Below, piece after piece: positions 32,821-43,670 of a DNA stretch of 64,000 bases. The first letter of the stretch is position 1, and each line of letters begins with the position of its first letter. This DNA comes from Heterobilharzia americana. Lineage: Eukaryota; Platyhelminthes; Trematoda; Strigeidida; Schistosomatidae. The position numbers were made by a program, and so were the translations under genes. A model generated the notes under the pieces. That model was not told the DNA's origin. It ran no database searches and saw only the letters and a list, made by a program, of their open reading frames with translations. Where the stretch lies: contig OX104127.1 in the NCBI GenBank assembly GCA_944470555.2, positions 30,705,661 through 30,769,660 on the forward strand, read 5' to 3'.

Positions 32821-34050
32821 GTGACCCTCTTCCAAACTAATCTAATCCTCCTTAGCATGACACGTTGAAGTATGCCGTGGCCCGACATGGGCGACACGTA
32901 TCTAAGCCACCTCAGCCGATGAAGGATTGCAATCTCATCAATCGACTTGTATGTCATGCGTAGTACCATTCACCTGACCTCAGTATTGGTGACACGGTGG
33001 TTCCACGAAATGCGAGAAGTGCTATGAAGACACATGTGACCAAATTGTTGTTGTTGCTTCATGTCTTCCACTTTTAACTGCTGTGTCTGGTAGCCACATA
33101 GCAGTACTAGGTGAACTACTTCAACGTGCTGGCGTCCTCTGGTGTGTAATCTAATATCTCATCAGTGTCATGGGTGACGCAAATTGGGAAATACCAAATG
33201 AGCTTTCTGTACGCGAGCCGAGATTTCGTCAGCAACCAGCCTTTTTGGACCGGACATACTCTGCCTTCTGCTCAACGTGTCCAGAAGACTCTGCAATTCA
33301 GCAGCATCTTCACCTACCAGGACAATAGCGTTTGGACACACAAAGTCAACCAGATGACCTCCAGGGAGTAGAACAATCCCTGTGAAGTCAGACGTATCGA
33401 AGGTTATTTGCATTAGTACGTGTATGAAGAAGTTGAATAGGACCGGTGATTGTAGTCATTTCTGGTGGACACCAATGGTTGTCGTCAATTCAATTGACAA
33501 CTCACTCTGGGTGCGCTTACACAGCTGCGTGAGTTCGAGTAGAGAGCTTTGATTAGCGCTATATTCTTGCGTCAGATGACTATAGATCCTAGGATCTGGG
33601 ACACAATATCAGTTAGACTCATTCTCCTATGGTTGTCGCAGGAGGATTTCTCTCCCCTCTTCAAGGCTGTGATGATGTATGAAGCATATCAATCTGATTG
33701 GACTACGTCTGATTCCCATACATTACCTATTACTTCTGTCACATCACCAATTTCCCACGTCCATCCTTGAAAACCTTAGGTGGTGAACTACTAGGTCCTG
33801 CTGTTGTGCATCGTTTCAAGTTCGATAAAGTCTCAACTTCAAGGAAGGTTGTAGGACTCACGTCCACATCCCATCCAGCTTCAGGCTGGATGTCGTGCAA
33901 CTAAAGCGTTGCTGAAGATCATTTAAACTGTGTTTCAAGGTGTTCTGACCAACATTGTAGCCTCCTGTCCTGAGAGGTTATCAGGGCTTCATTCTTTTCA
34001 ATGATGGTTTCACCAATACGGGGTGACAGATCTAAAACCCCGATATAGCC
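32820..34050 (-). mobile_element. RTE-A fragment with internal deletions, minus strand
   Basis: Reading leftward from 34050: the pre-RT linker (RLQCWSEHLETQF), RT fingers (SSCDNHRRMSLTDIVSQIL), the palm segment with the same mutated CPNAIVL box as the plus-strand fragment, VADEISARVQKAHLVFPNLR and finally the C-terminal block near 32950. It is 5'-truncated and broken by stops and deletions. Confidence 0.75.
33265..33503 (-). repeat. Right arm of the 239 nt inverted repeat
   Basis: Same length as the left arm. Just outside both ends the two copies are still alignable RTE sequence but differ at many positions, so the high identity is confined to the arm. Confidence 0.93.
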
Positions 34051-35215
34051 AGACGGAGGGAAAGATTGGTTACTGAATTTTTACTCACCAAATCGGTACC
34101 TAACACATGCAACAGGAATGATTCGTCACACATTGCAGAGATTTTCGAAAATTACAATTCCCCTAGAAATGAAGAATAAGATGTGATATGACTGGAAATG
34201 AAGTTTCGAAGTTGTGATTAAATTGATATGATAATCAGAGATACCTTGTTCTCAGAGTTTCATCCAGTAAATATTACACTAACCACCGTGAACTATATCT
34301 AATGAACTAGTCTAATGTGAGCTACTAAATATTTCGACAATGGTAAACGAAGTGAGATATGTTTTAGCAATAAGTAACGGTAAAAGTCTAGAATAACTTT
34401 ACAATACCGTGTACGCGCAAAAATTAGAAACGGTCTCAAATCGTAAAGTTTGCACAAAGTGAAAATCCCAACTTATGACGAGCTGGGCGTGTTGTTTCAA
34501 GCTAGGACTCTACCTCATCCTACAGTATAACTTTGATTGGTGCCTTACTTGACCTGTAGGCAGCTGAAAAATCTATTTTTTACGGAAACCGTTTCTAGCC
34601 TAGCCGCATGCATATGAGGATATAAACATTGTACGTATGAAATACATCAATGAGAACTTTTTCCATGATGGAATGTACTACAGGTGAATTTCCCACGAAA
34701 AGGCTACACACAATTGTAACGTACTGTATATGTAACTATTACGTAATACTCAACCAATCCTACTTAACTCAATGTGCTTTAGTACCTGCTTAATTAGTAC
34801 CTTACCTAACGTGTAAGTAACGATAACAAAACACAAATCAAAAGGACTGGTATTCAAGAATATATTCGAAAGATCAATATATTTAAATAGAATAAAAATG
34901 AAGGGAAAACTTTATCCAACGTAACTGGCTAATATGACCTAGCTAGGGACTCTGAGAATGTGCCTGTCAACCAGCAAAATGTCGTCGAAGCCGTCTCGGA
35001 TACACACTCGTTAAAACACGTTAAGCATCCGGAGGGGAGCCGCAAGTTTATTTAGTCAATATATAGTTGATTCAACTTAGTCTATTTATTTTGGGCCTAG
35101 TTGCATTTTGGTATCAGAAAGGTTCACTACACAATCATAAGATTTTATTTTGCTAATATTTCTAGCAAAATTACTGCCCGTGATGCCACCAACAGCTAAA
35201 ATCTTTTTAATAGTA
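34050..35215. other. Unassigned AT-rich sequence
   Basis: No long frames, repeats or splice-flanked exons recognised. Confidence 0.45.
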
Positions 35216-35219
35216 TTTA

Positions 35220-35400
35220 TTCAAGTTGGTATTCATCATGGACTGACATAGGTTGGAGGAGCGTTGGGAACCTGGGAGCACTGGACAACTGTTTCGTCCT
35301 AGTATGGGACTCCTAAGCGGTGCTCACCCATGACCCTGCCAAGAATCGAACCCAGGTCCTGCGGTCATTCCGTTACCATTGGGCCACTGGGTTGGAATCT
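35220..35400 (-). mobile_element. tRNA-headed hammerhead SINE copy
   Basis: On the reverse strand a tRNA-like head (CCAGTGGCCCAATGGTAACG, box B GGGTTCGATTC) at about 35392-35340 is followed by TGGGTGAGCACCG and a hammerhead region (35332-35271). Stem II GTCC/GGAC, GAAAC and the stem III ACAGTTGT are present, and stem I pairs with CAGTGCTC except at one position. The first core reads CUUAGGA instead of CUGAGGA, which should disable it. Confidence 0.72.
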
Positions 35401-35900
35401 ATAATGGTCCATATTTCCAACTTCGGTCAGGTCACAACATAGCGCGACCATCACCCAATGTCACCAGGTTCACACCATTGGTCACAACTTTTCATTGAAA
35501 CTTCAGGAATCACCTCTCGAAGTTAGTCACTAATGAACACTAGATCAATTGAATTCTGAGGTTTATGGGGATTTACTGATTTCAGTTCATGATGAATACC
35601 AACTTGAAATCAATAAATCCTCACAAACTCCCAAACTGAATACCTGTTGACTCCTTTACAAATAGGTGTCACATATTTTGAATTACCTTTGTTCCATGTG
35701 TTAGGGGTGACAGGTATGTGTAAATATGAATTTTGTTATCAGTCCTTCTTTCCGTCTGCATTTGTTGGACTTCAGTATGGTAGTGTTGTTCCAATTGCTG
35801 TTATATTTTCGTCCTATGCATGAGCTGCTATCGGTGAACTTTTCTTCTAGTTTTTGTATTGTATTTCTGTTGGCTGACCTCTATTTAATCTTTGATGTAC
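35400..35900. other. Unassigned AT-rich sequence
   Basis: Contains CAACTTGAAATCAATAAATC near 35600, reminiscent of the SINE tail. Nothing else was seen. Confidence 0.4.
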
Positions 35901-37250
35901 ATTTAGTCTAGTTTTCAGCGGTCTTGATGTTTTTCCTACAGAGCTTATTGGGCGGTATGTATACGGTAGTCACTACATTATCGTTGTCCGGTTTTTTAAC
36001 TGGATCTTTTAGTTGGTTCAGCTGATATTTTATGAGATTCATTGCTTTAAATGCTGTGGAAATACTAACCTTTGTGAGTTTTTTTTCTAATTGCCACTGA
36101 TGTACCGTTTCTGTATGGTAATACCACTCCTATTATTGTAGTTACTTTTCTTAGTAAACTCCTGCTGTTGACTTTTATTTCTTCTTCTTGATGTTATCTT
36201 TTATGAATTGCTTTGAATATTGTTTCTTTAATAACACCTTGAATAAGATATTCACTTCTTTTCGTTGATCAGCCGGGCATGTTGTTAATCTACATATTCT
36301 GTTTGCCGAACCCTGCATTAACCTTCATTTTACTGTGGTTGAGTGGGCGGAGCCGTTATTAAAAATACCTTCCAGAATGCGTTGGTTTTCTATATAGCGT
36401 TGTTTTTAAACAGCCGTATACTATCCTCTTGATTTTACAGTCCAACATCAATAGTTCCCTCCAATTAATTCTGTTTCCATAATGAATTTTATTGAGCCCA
36501 CCTGACTGTTTATATGTGAATGGAATCCTTCAATATCCTTCTTATTTATTATGAATACAGTATCATCTACATAACTCCACCAAATTTTAATCCATGTATT
36601 TGGTTGTAGAGCATTTTTTTCCCAAAATCTCTTGAGTACATCCGTCATTATCGGTGAGATAGGCGATCCCATAACTAATCCTTCTTTTTCTTTGTACAGT
36701 TTCCCATCAAATGTGAAGAACTTTATTGTTCAACATTCATAGCCATTTCTATGGGTATTTTTGTGTGTTGGCTATTGATGTTAAACCCAAATGATGGTTC
36801 TTCATTAATTCTAAGTTGTCTCAAAGTTGTTTCACTAAGTCAGATGAGTCTACTAACCTCGTTTGGGAATAGTTTCTCATTGGTCATACTACATAAATAA
36901 GGAAACTTGATAACTTAAATGCGGGTGTATTCCCGAAATCCACAATCGGTTTAATTAAATTATCTTCTTTATGTAGTTTAAACGTACCATATATCCTAGG
37001 CATGTTCAGTGATTTAGGTTTAATTTCAAATCATTTTTACTTACCGATTACAGGTTTCATTTTCCTTACCACTTTTGCTGTTTCCTTCTTAGTTTTATTC
37101 ATAATCGTTTCATATGATTTTGTTATTACTGAATAATGTTTAAATAATAAATGCTCATTGATTTTTGCGGCATACATTATTTTGTTTAAAATTGCTATTG
37201 CACTTCCATTATCGGCATGAAATTATACCAATGTGTATAATATTCAAATC
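35900..37250 (-). mobile_element. Penelope-like element, RT region, decayed
   Basis: Reading leftward: IYGTFKLHKEDNLIKPIVDF and NTPAFKLSSFLI (about 36990-36900), then MGSPISPIMTDVLKRFWEKN, the catalytic box YVDD (complement of 36562-36573) and VGSIKFIMETEL. Near 36150 a VVLPYRNGT block introduces the connector to the GIY-YIG domain, which is not seen. The KLHK motif, YVDD box and VVLPY block in this order identify a Penelope RT. Frameshifts are many. Confidence 0.75.
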
Positions 37251-37389
37251 ACCTATATGTAAAGATCGAACAAATTCTACTCTTATTCATACATCTAAAA
37301 TATGGTTTTAAAGTCTGTTACAATGGTTCAGATGCATTCACTCATTTACAGCTTCACATTAACCGTTATATTCAAATCGTTTATTCTGT

Positions 37390-37525
37390 CACATCATTTT
37401 GTCTACTTTAATATTACACCTTTTCTATCCACCTGTTCTTTGTGTACTGTTGTGAAGTGTGGCAGCTTGAGTCGATGCACTTGTGTGTGTGAGGTTCTAC
37501 ATTTACTTTGTCAGTCAGTCAGTCA
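37390..37525 (+). repeat. Unclassified dispersed repeat, copy 3
   Basis: Contains CCTGTTCTTTGTGTACTGTT, TGTGAAGTGTGGCAGCTTGA, GTGTGTGTGAGGTTCTAC and a (GTCA)n end. It is the cleanest of three copies. Confidence 0.55.
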
Positions 37526-38180
37526 AAAGAATGTAGGTAAGCCCATCGTGGGTTTTGAGACATCCAGGACGAATCAGCTAACTGGAAATGTAATCCATTC
37601 CTCTAAAAGTTGAGGTATTATGATGTAGACCATTATATTACGATAGGCATTTCGTTTTTAGCCGGTACTATTTCGCATAATATTTGGAACCAACTCGTTC
37701 TTGACTTCCACGTTTAAATCGACCAGCTCACGTTACTATATGGCCTTCAATGTAAATGAATACATCTTAAACGAAAGATTGCAACCATAATCATATTTAC
37801 ATAGTTATCTTTAGTGGCTTTGAATGTTACTTGAAATGTGACCGCTAAATGGGTTTCACAGACTTACAGTTAGTGACTGTCAACTAGTCAAATCCCACCC
37901 TTGTTCTAGTGCAAGCTATTACTAAACATTGTCTCCTTGTGACCAAAGGAAGTATCCACTAGAACTCACGGACGGATCATTATAGAACCTTGAACAGAAG
38001 TGTATCAGCTCAAGTTGCCGCACTTCAACGAAGTATGCAGAGAAAAATTGGTTCGAAAACAGTTGACCCAAATGCAGTGTTTTATGGTTCTATATAATTA
38101 AGTCTTTTGATTTTTTTTAGTGATTCATGAAATAACGCTATGATGTTTGAAGCAATCGGTCACAAGTTTGTGTCTTGGTT
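37525..38180. other. Unassigned AT-rich sequence
   Basis: No feature recognised. Confidence 0.4.
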
Positions 38181-38290
38181 GGAGCAACATCGCTTAGTGG
38201 GAAGCGGGTACATCCAGCTGACGAGTCCCAGATGAGACAGAACTCTCGTCCTGGATTTCACTGCTACCCACCATCAGTCATCAGTTCATA
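38180..38290 (+). repeat. SM-alpha-like repeat with hammerhead motif
   Basis: Same layout as 21055-21180: GGAGCAACATCGCTTAGTGG, then CATCCAGCTGACGAG, a stem II (GTCC, loop, AGAC) and GTCCTGGATTTCACTGCTAC. The first core is CUGACGA, where the changed position is the one that tolerates any base. The second core reads AGAA instead of GAAA (38239-38242), so activity is doubtful. The 3' strand is closer to the active consensus than in the 21 kb copy. Confidence 0.72.
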
Positions 38291-38675
38291 AAACACTTAT
38301 AATTTTGTCGCAATTCTACTTTTTCTATACAATGCATACCAAACATCATCGTCGATATCGACATAGGACCAGATATTACGGTCCGACTTTCCACAGATCA
38401 TATCACTACAACAAGTGAAGAAGCAGTGAGGTGCAAGATGAAAATAAGTAAATTCAGTCAAAAGAGTCTCCAACTACTGGTTTCTTTTGTCACGTGGACC
38501 CCAACCACCTAGTCTACATCACCCCCACATGGCTCAAACCAACAGTCAAACACTTCATACATTGGTTCCATGTTTTAGTCTGGCCATCTCGGGCCTTTTC
38601 TCAGCCTGGACCTACTTCGGCCAACATTTTATGACAAGGCGATCGGTGACTGGGCATACGTAGTACGTATCCCAA

Positions 38676-40040
38676 TCATCTCAATCGATGAAGGTTTGTA
38701 ACCTCGTCAACTGATTTACCTCTTCTCCATAAAACTCCACACCTGACTTCCACTTTACTCACGTGGTGACACCACGGAATACAGCGGCCTATACTACGAA
38801 GGCAACGGTGGTCAAACACCTGCAACCTTCTCATGTCTTCCACCTTCAATGGCCATGTTTCACAGCCATACAGTAGAACAGACCGGACTGCTGTGCAGGT
38901 GCAGTATACGCGACCCTTAGTAGACAATCGGATATAACGGCTGCGCCATAGGTCGTGCAATTTGGCGAAAGCCAGTCGAGCCTTTTGTATCCATGCAGAG
39001 ATTTCATCAGCCACTGAGCCACCAGGGTAGTGCTGATCCCACTTCCCAGGTAAGTGAAGTCGTCGACACACTCAATCATCACACTCTCTGTTGTTAGCCG
39101 CGGTGGGGCACCTTTGAAGACCAATACTGGAGCAACAATTTGCATTTGCGTGGTGAAAAACGCATCCCAAACATCTTCAAATTCCCACTCAATGTGTCCA
39201 GAAGACTCTGCATCTTGTCAGCTTCTTCACCTAACACGACTGACATATCATCTGCGTATTCTAGATACAACGAAAATCCTACTGTGATTAGGTCAATATC
39301 TGTGTAATCAGGTGATGAGAGGGAGACCTCCATAAGAGTATCTATGATAAAATTGAATAAGAATGAAGACAGTGGGCATCCTTGACGGACACCACTCGAT
39401 GAGCATAGCTCCCTGGACATTTCACCATAAGCTCTAACACGCCCACAAGTGTTCGAGTGAAGAGCTTTCAATAAGGTGATGTACTTACTCGGCACGCCTT
39501 ACAGTGACAGACATTGCCATAAGACCTCTCGACCAACGGAGTCAAATGCCACCTTCAGGTCGAAAAATACAGCTATTGTCGGGCGTCGGTAAGCGTGTTT
39601 ATGTTCCAGGACCTGGCGCAGTGTGAATATTTGGTCGATACACCCACGACCGGCTCTAAAGCCTGCCTGCCTACCTGGTTTCCTCGGGCTTGCTGTTACC
39701 CAGCTTCACTCAGGCGTCTGTTGATTATATAACCTAGGATCAATCTTAGACACTATGTTCGTCAGGTTGATTCCTCTCTGGTTATCACAAGAGGACTTCT
39801 CGTCTTTCTTGAAGACTGGGATAATCACTGACTTAGACCAGTCAGGGGGGACCGTTTTTGATTCCCATATACTGACTAGTTAACACTTACATTAACCTGA
39901 ATTAGCGCACCTTACCACCATCCTTGTATACCTCTGGAGTTAGTCCGTCTGGTCCTGCCACCCTTCCTCGTCTCACGTTACCTACCGCTTTCTTGACTTC
40001 TACTAGTGTTCGCGGGTTTATCTCAATCTTCCATTCAGGA
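38676..40040 (-). pseudogene. RTE-A reverse transcriptase
   Basis: RT fingers (VIIPVFKKDEKSSCDNQRGI) at about 39830, the palm with VFFDLKVAFDSV at about 39570, an open 133-codon segment 39495-39094 holding SSGVRQGCPLS and YADDMSVVLGEEADKMQ, and a C-terminal segment to 38676 (FDHRCLRSIGR, VLLYGCETWPL). The catalytic aspartates are intact. The reading frame changes at least twice, so there is no full-length product. Confidence 0.85.
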
Positions 40041-40120
40041 CCCGACTGGATAGCAGGCAACGCAATGGTGGCTGGAGGCCAGTTAGACTGTTCCTCGAAG
40101 TGTTCTACCCATAGTTCCAG

Positions 40121-41548
40121 TCATCTCCTCTGCAAGTGAATCGCAGATCCGTCCTTCTCCGCTATAGCCTCGCTAACCACAGTTGATCTTTTCCCCAGTC
40201 TCCTTAATAAGTCCAAATAACTGTCTACTGTTACCAATCGCCGCTGCCTTTTCATCTCTTCAGCCTTCGCTACCCACCACTGTTCGCGGTCGTTGCGTAG
40301 ACTTTTTCTCAATCTACTTTTATGTTGCCCTAGCTCTTCATTGTACTCAGAGACTGCAGGGATGCATTCGCGTGCATCCATTAGTTCGGAAGAAGCTCCT
40401 GATATCCACTGGCTCCATTTAGCCACTAATTCGGAGTCAGCTACGGTCTTCAGGGCCACTTTTACAGCAGACTCCAGATGGCACCAAGCTTCTTCTGGAT
40501 GAGTGGTAGTCTTCTGTTCTGATAACTGCCTAGCCAACTTCTCACTGAACACGGCTTTGGTGTTTTCATTGTCCAGCAACACTCGTAGTGGTTTTGTTGC
40601 CAAATTCTTTCTACGTCCATTGAGACGCAGGCATATACGTGCTCGGACCAACACTTGGTTGCCATCCAAACACGTACTCCAGAAGGAGCAGTAGTCTTCC
40701 ACCAATCCTTCCAGCCATGACTGACAGCAATGTGATCTATCTGTGTTCATCGGTGAGTTGAGCTCGGTGGATGCCACGTCACACAGTGTCTTTCTTTGTC
40801 TCTGAATTTTGTGCCAACTAAAATAGGCGGTCATCTGAGCACAGTTGTAGTAGGCGATCACTGTTATCTATACGTTCAGTCGAAACTCCGAAAGTGCCAC
40901 CGAAGTGCCTCTCTGTCTCACTCAGTCTACCCATCTGTACATTGAAGTCACCTGCAACAACCAACACGTCCGAACACTTGGCATTCGAGAGGAGGCTAGA
41001 CAGTTTTCCGTAGAACTCGTCCTTCACTTCATCCGAACGACAGCCAGTCGGTGCGTAGACAGAGATTACAAACAGACAACAGCAAGTCTCACTATCCTTT
41101 CAGTTCTCACTGTGCCGTTCATTTGGATAGCTCAGAAGTGACTATCAACTGGGATCCAGCCTAGCAGTGAGTTTTCCGCCTTAGTGCCTAATGCTATGCC
41201 TACACCTGCAAGACCACCACAGTTAGCCATCCAATCTCCAGAAACTCGAAGGGTGACTTTTTCGGATTCACCAGATTGGCCGGGAGAGGTCGGGTGAACA
41301 ACCTCACTTGGGTCCTGCATGCATGTCTCACAAACACAACATACATCCATGGCCCGAGTTGCTAGAGTCTCTGCTGATGAAGCCTGTTGACCAACTTGAT
41401 GGAGGTTGCAGACATTAAGGGCTCTAGTATGTAATTTGGAGCGTGGTTTAATGAGGAAAGAAACGACAAATGAACCAACATCGCCAACCCGGCAGACCGT
41501 GGGGCGTGGTGGAGAGTTAGTTTTGGGGCCGTCTTTTTCCAACCCCAA
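40121..41548 (-). pseudogene. RTE-A endonuclease and linker
   Basis: Reading leftward: ARALNVCNLHQVGQQ, MDVCCVCETCMQDPSE, LAGVGIALG, then FYGKLSSLLSNAKCSD and GDFNVQMGRLSETERHFGG, and, after a frame change, HIAVSHGW-like sequence and a long helical linker (40700-40121, HKSRLRKSLRNDREQWW). It belongs to the exonuclease-endonuclease-phosphatase fold that nicks target DNA for reverse transcription. An internal stop at about 41132 and frame changes break it. Confidence 0.8.
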
Positions 41549-41829
41549 CCCTCCACTGAGAAGGCAGCATCAGCATGGCACTGCTGGTCATCCAAGGGAA
41601 ACACCTTACTGCTGTCCAACCCCATCCAGCTAGCAGCAGTATGATTTTCCCCTCAGACACCCATCATAGTGTAGTAATTTACACCACAACGGTAACTGCC
41701 TTTCGTCTAACCACTACCCAGTGGACCTTTCTGGTATGGTAGGACCTCGAGGGAACAAGTGTTCTACCAGCATAGCTCGTTGGGTCATTGTGATATGCAA
41801 GCCTGACCGCTACGTCAAGGTACCAGCTA

Positions 41830-43000
41830 TCGGTAGGGATCCATACCAATATGCGTTTGAGAAATTAGCTGAGAATATAATTTGTTTGTTAATGGACTTT
41901 TCATCTGGCCTTAATTGTTTAGATACCAGTACTTCTAATACGTTGTATTCAAGTATCAATTTATGTGTCCATTGTTCAATTCGATGTTGAATATTGTATA
42001 TGAATTGAATATTTTTACTATAGCTTATTCGTCTTACCATTGAATAGTTGAACATGACTGAATTTTATGGTACAGTTTCCCTCTAAAGTTTTTTTAATTT
42101 AATTTCACATTTTCAATCAAAGTATTCATTTTCTTTTTTATTCATGTAATTAGTAACATAAATTAATGAGTAACCTAATAGATTCTGACATATTATATAA
42201 CTGATTTGATTGAAACAAGTAAGTTTCAATTTTTAATTTTTCTTTTGGATTTGAGATGACATCCGCAATAGTTTTAAGTATTTTGTTTTGTTGAACACAA
42301 GGAGCAACATAATATCGATTACCTCTGATTGGTGGATGTTTATTAACCAGTTTGTGAACGTCAAGTTGTCTGCATGAATTCCTTATAATTTACATATCAT
42401 TCATGAAATCAGACATCTTGAGCACTTTTCTTTGTTTTATCAAATAGATAAGTACACTCACTAAATACTGATCCAAATTTAGCTAGTAACCACATTATAA
42501 AATATTTTTCGTACATTTCATTAAAATATTGATAATTCATAATATGATCCAGGCGAAATATTGTCTTTCTAATTTGCTTAATTCATCATTTACACTGGCA
42601 ATTAATGCATATAACTTTCTACTTTCTTATTCCATTAATAATTCTTCTTTATTTTCAATATTTGAATGAATTTTTTTTAACATTTTAATGAATTTGATAT
42701 GTAAAATTTTCATATCTACACATATTAGATACACTTAGCGAGGACCATAATTTCTAGAGTTGACAAAATATTTATCTTTAAGTTTTGCGTATTTGTGGCG
42801 ATTACAATTGATGAAAGGATGATTCTGTGCCATCTAGATGATTTTTGTGCATCATTTATCTATTTTGCTGGATATATACACATATTCATTAACTAAAAGT
42901 TACTTAGATTTCCTCAAAAATTGTTAACCAAATGAAACTGATCATTAACATATTTTTTTTCTGAATGATAGTATTATTTTTCAAGGCATTATTCATTAAT
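41830..43000. other. Very AT-rich sequence without features
   Basis: No coding signal on either strand. The 81-codon frame at 41810-42055 has no domain. Confidence 0.5.
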
Positions 43001-43265
43001 TACGTACTCAAATCAGTTGGAAAAACATTGAAAACCTTTGGGCCCTAGACAGCTGTTTCATCGTAGTATGGGACTCATCAGCAGTACACACTGAAGACTT
43101 CTACAGAGATCGAACTCAAAACTTTCAGGTCTCACTGTGAACGCGTTAACCATTCAGTTTTTGGGTCAAAGTCTAATACTGCACAATTTTCTACTTCTGT
43201 CAATTTGTGGTACAGTGCTATGAATACTAGATTGAAATAAAGAATCCGTACAAATACTAAGATAA
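43000..43265 (-). mobile_element. tRNA-headed hammerhead SINE copy with intact core
   Basis: The reverse strand has a tRNA-like head (GAATGGTTAACGCGTTCACA, box B GAGTTCGATCTC, about 43160-43100) followed by the hammerhead. CUGAUGA (complement of 43076-43082), GAAAC (complement of 43055-43059), the self-complementary stem III ACAGCUGU and the cleavage-site C are all present. Stem I and stem II are short, with some wobble or mismatched pairs. It lies tail-to-tail beside the plus-strand copy at 43320. Confidence 0.7.
43049..43092 (-). ncRNA. Hammerhead ribozyme motif, all core bases intact
   Basis: Core elements CUGAUGA, GAAA and UC are in the right order. Stem III is a six-to-eight base self-complementary segment (ACAGCUGU). 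Stem II pairs GUC with GAU. Stem I pairs GUACUG with UAGGGC at five of six positions including wobbles. Stability is marginal, so in-vivo cleavage is uncertain. Confidence 0.55.
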
Positions 43266-43319
43266 AGAATTACTTTATAGTTCTCAACGGTGACGTACTT
43301 ACAGATGGATAACCCGAAG

Positions 43320-43670
43320 TTTGAAATGGGAAGCCGCAACCTGTGGGGTTAGCTGGGAGTGAAGTGAATGTTAAGTGAAGACCTTAGTGGTTAGTTGTGC
43401 TATATCGGGAATTGACAGAAGTTGGAAACTGTGAACCGCTGAATTCAGCCCCAGTGGCTGGGTGGTTAACGCATTTCCCGTGGAAAGTGAAGGCCCTGAG
43501 TTCGAACTCTGGTGGGGTCGTGGGTGAGTACTGTCAAGGAGTCCCATACTTGGACGAAACAACTGTCCAGTACTCCCAATTCTTTACTGGTTCTCCAAGT
43601 GATATCAGTCCGTGATTAATACTACCATGAAATGAAATAAGTCTGCATAGACCTCAAACTAAAAAGAAGT
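43320..43670 (+). mobile_element. tRNA-headed hammerhead SINE copy
   Basis: An upstream leader shared with 31585 is followed by a tRNA-like head at 43451-43516 (CCAGTGGCTGGGTGGTTAAC, box B GAGTTCGAACTC), the hammerhead at 43521-43578 and the tail GATATCAGTCCGTGATTAAT. Stem I GAGTACTG/CAGTACTC is perfect, with a C:G pair of other copies replaced by T:A on both strands. Stem II GTCC/GGAC and GAAAC are intact, but the first core reads UCAAGGA, so cleavage should be lost. Confidence 0.75.

Larger units (their letters stand above)
38440..41830 (-). mobile_element. RTE-A (SR2/SR3-like) non-LTR retrotransposon, near full length
   Basis: About 3.4 kb in the usual RTE order: 5' UTR (41830-41600), endonuclease, linker, RT and C-terminal region. 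The endonuclease keeps VLVVAGDFNVQMG with its catalytic Asp. RT motifs include VAFDSVGREVLWQCLSL, SSGVRQGCPLSSFLFNFIID and the intact catalytic box YADD (complement of 39247-39258). A C-terminal VDEVTNLHRLR block and GWGPRD end the protein. Stops and frameshifts interrupt it, so it is probably immobile. I could not define a target-site duplication. Confidence 0.87.

Noticed and set aside
37302..37613. 103-codon frame as a gene
   Set aside because: It covers the dispersed repeat at 37390-37525, and the translation shows no domain.
40121..40861. A separate 246-codon host gene on the reverse strand
   Set aside because: It lies between endonuclease and RT of RTE-A in the same orientation and is the linker region of that element.
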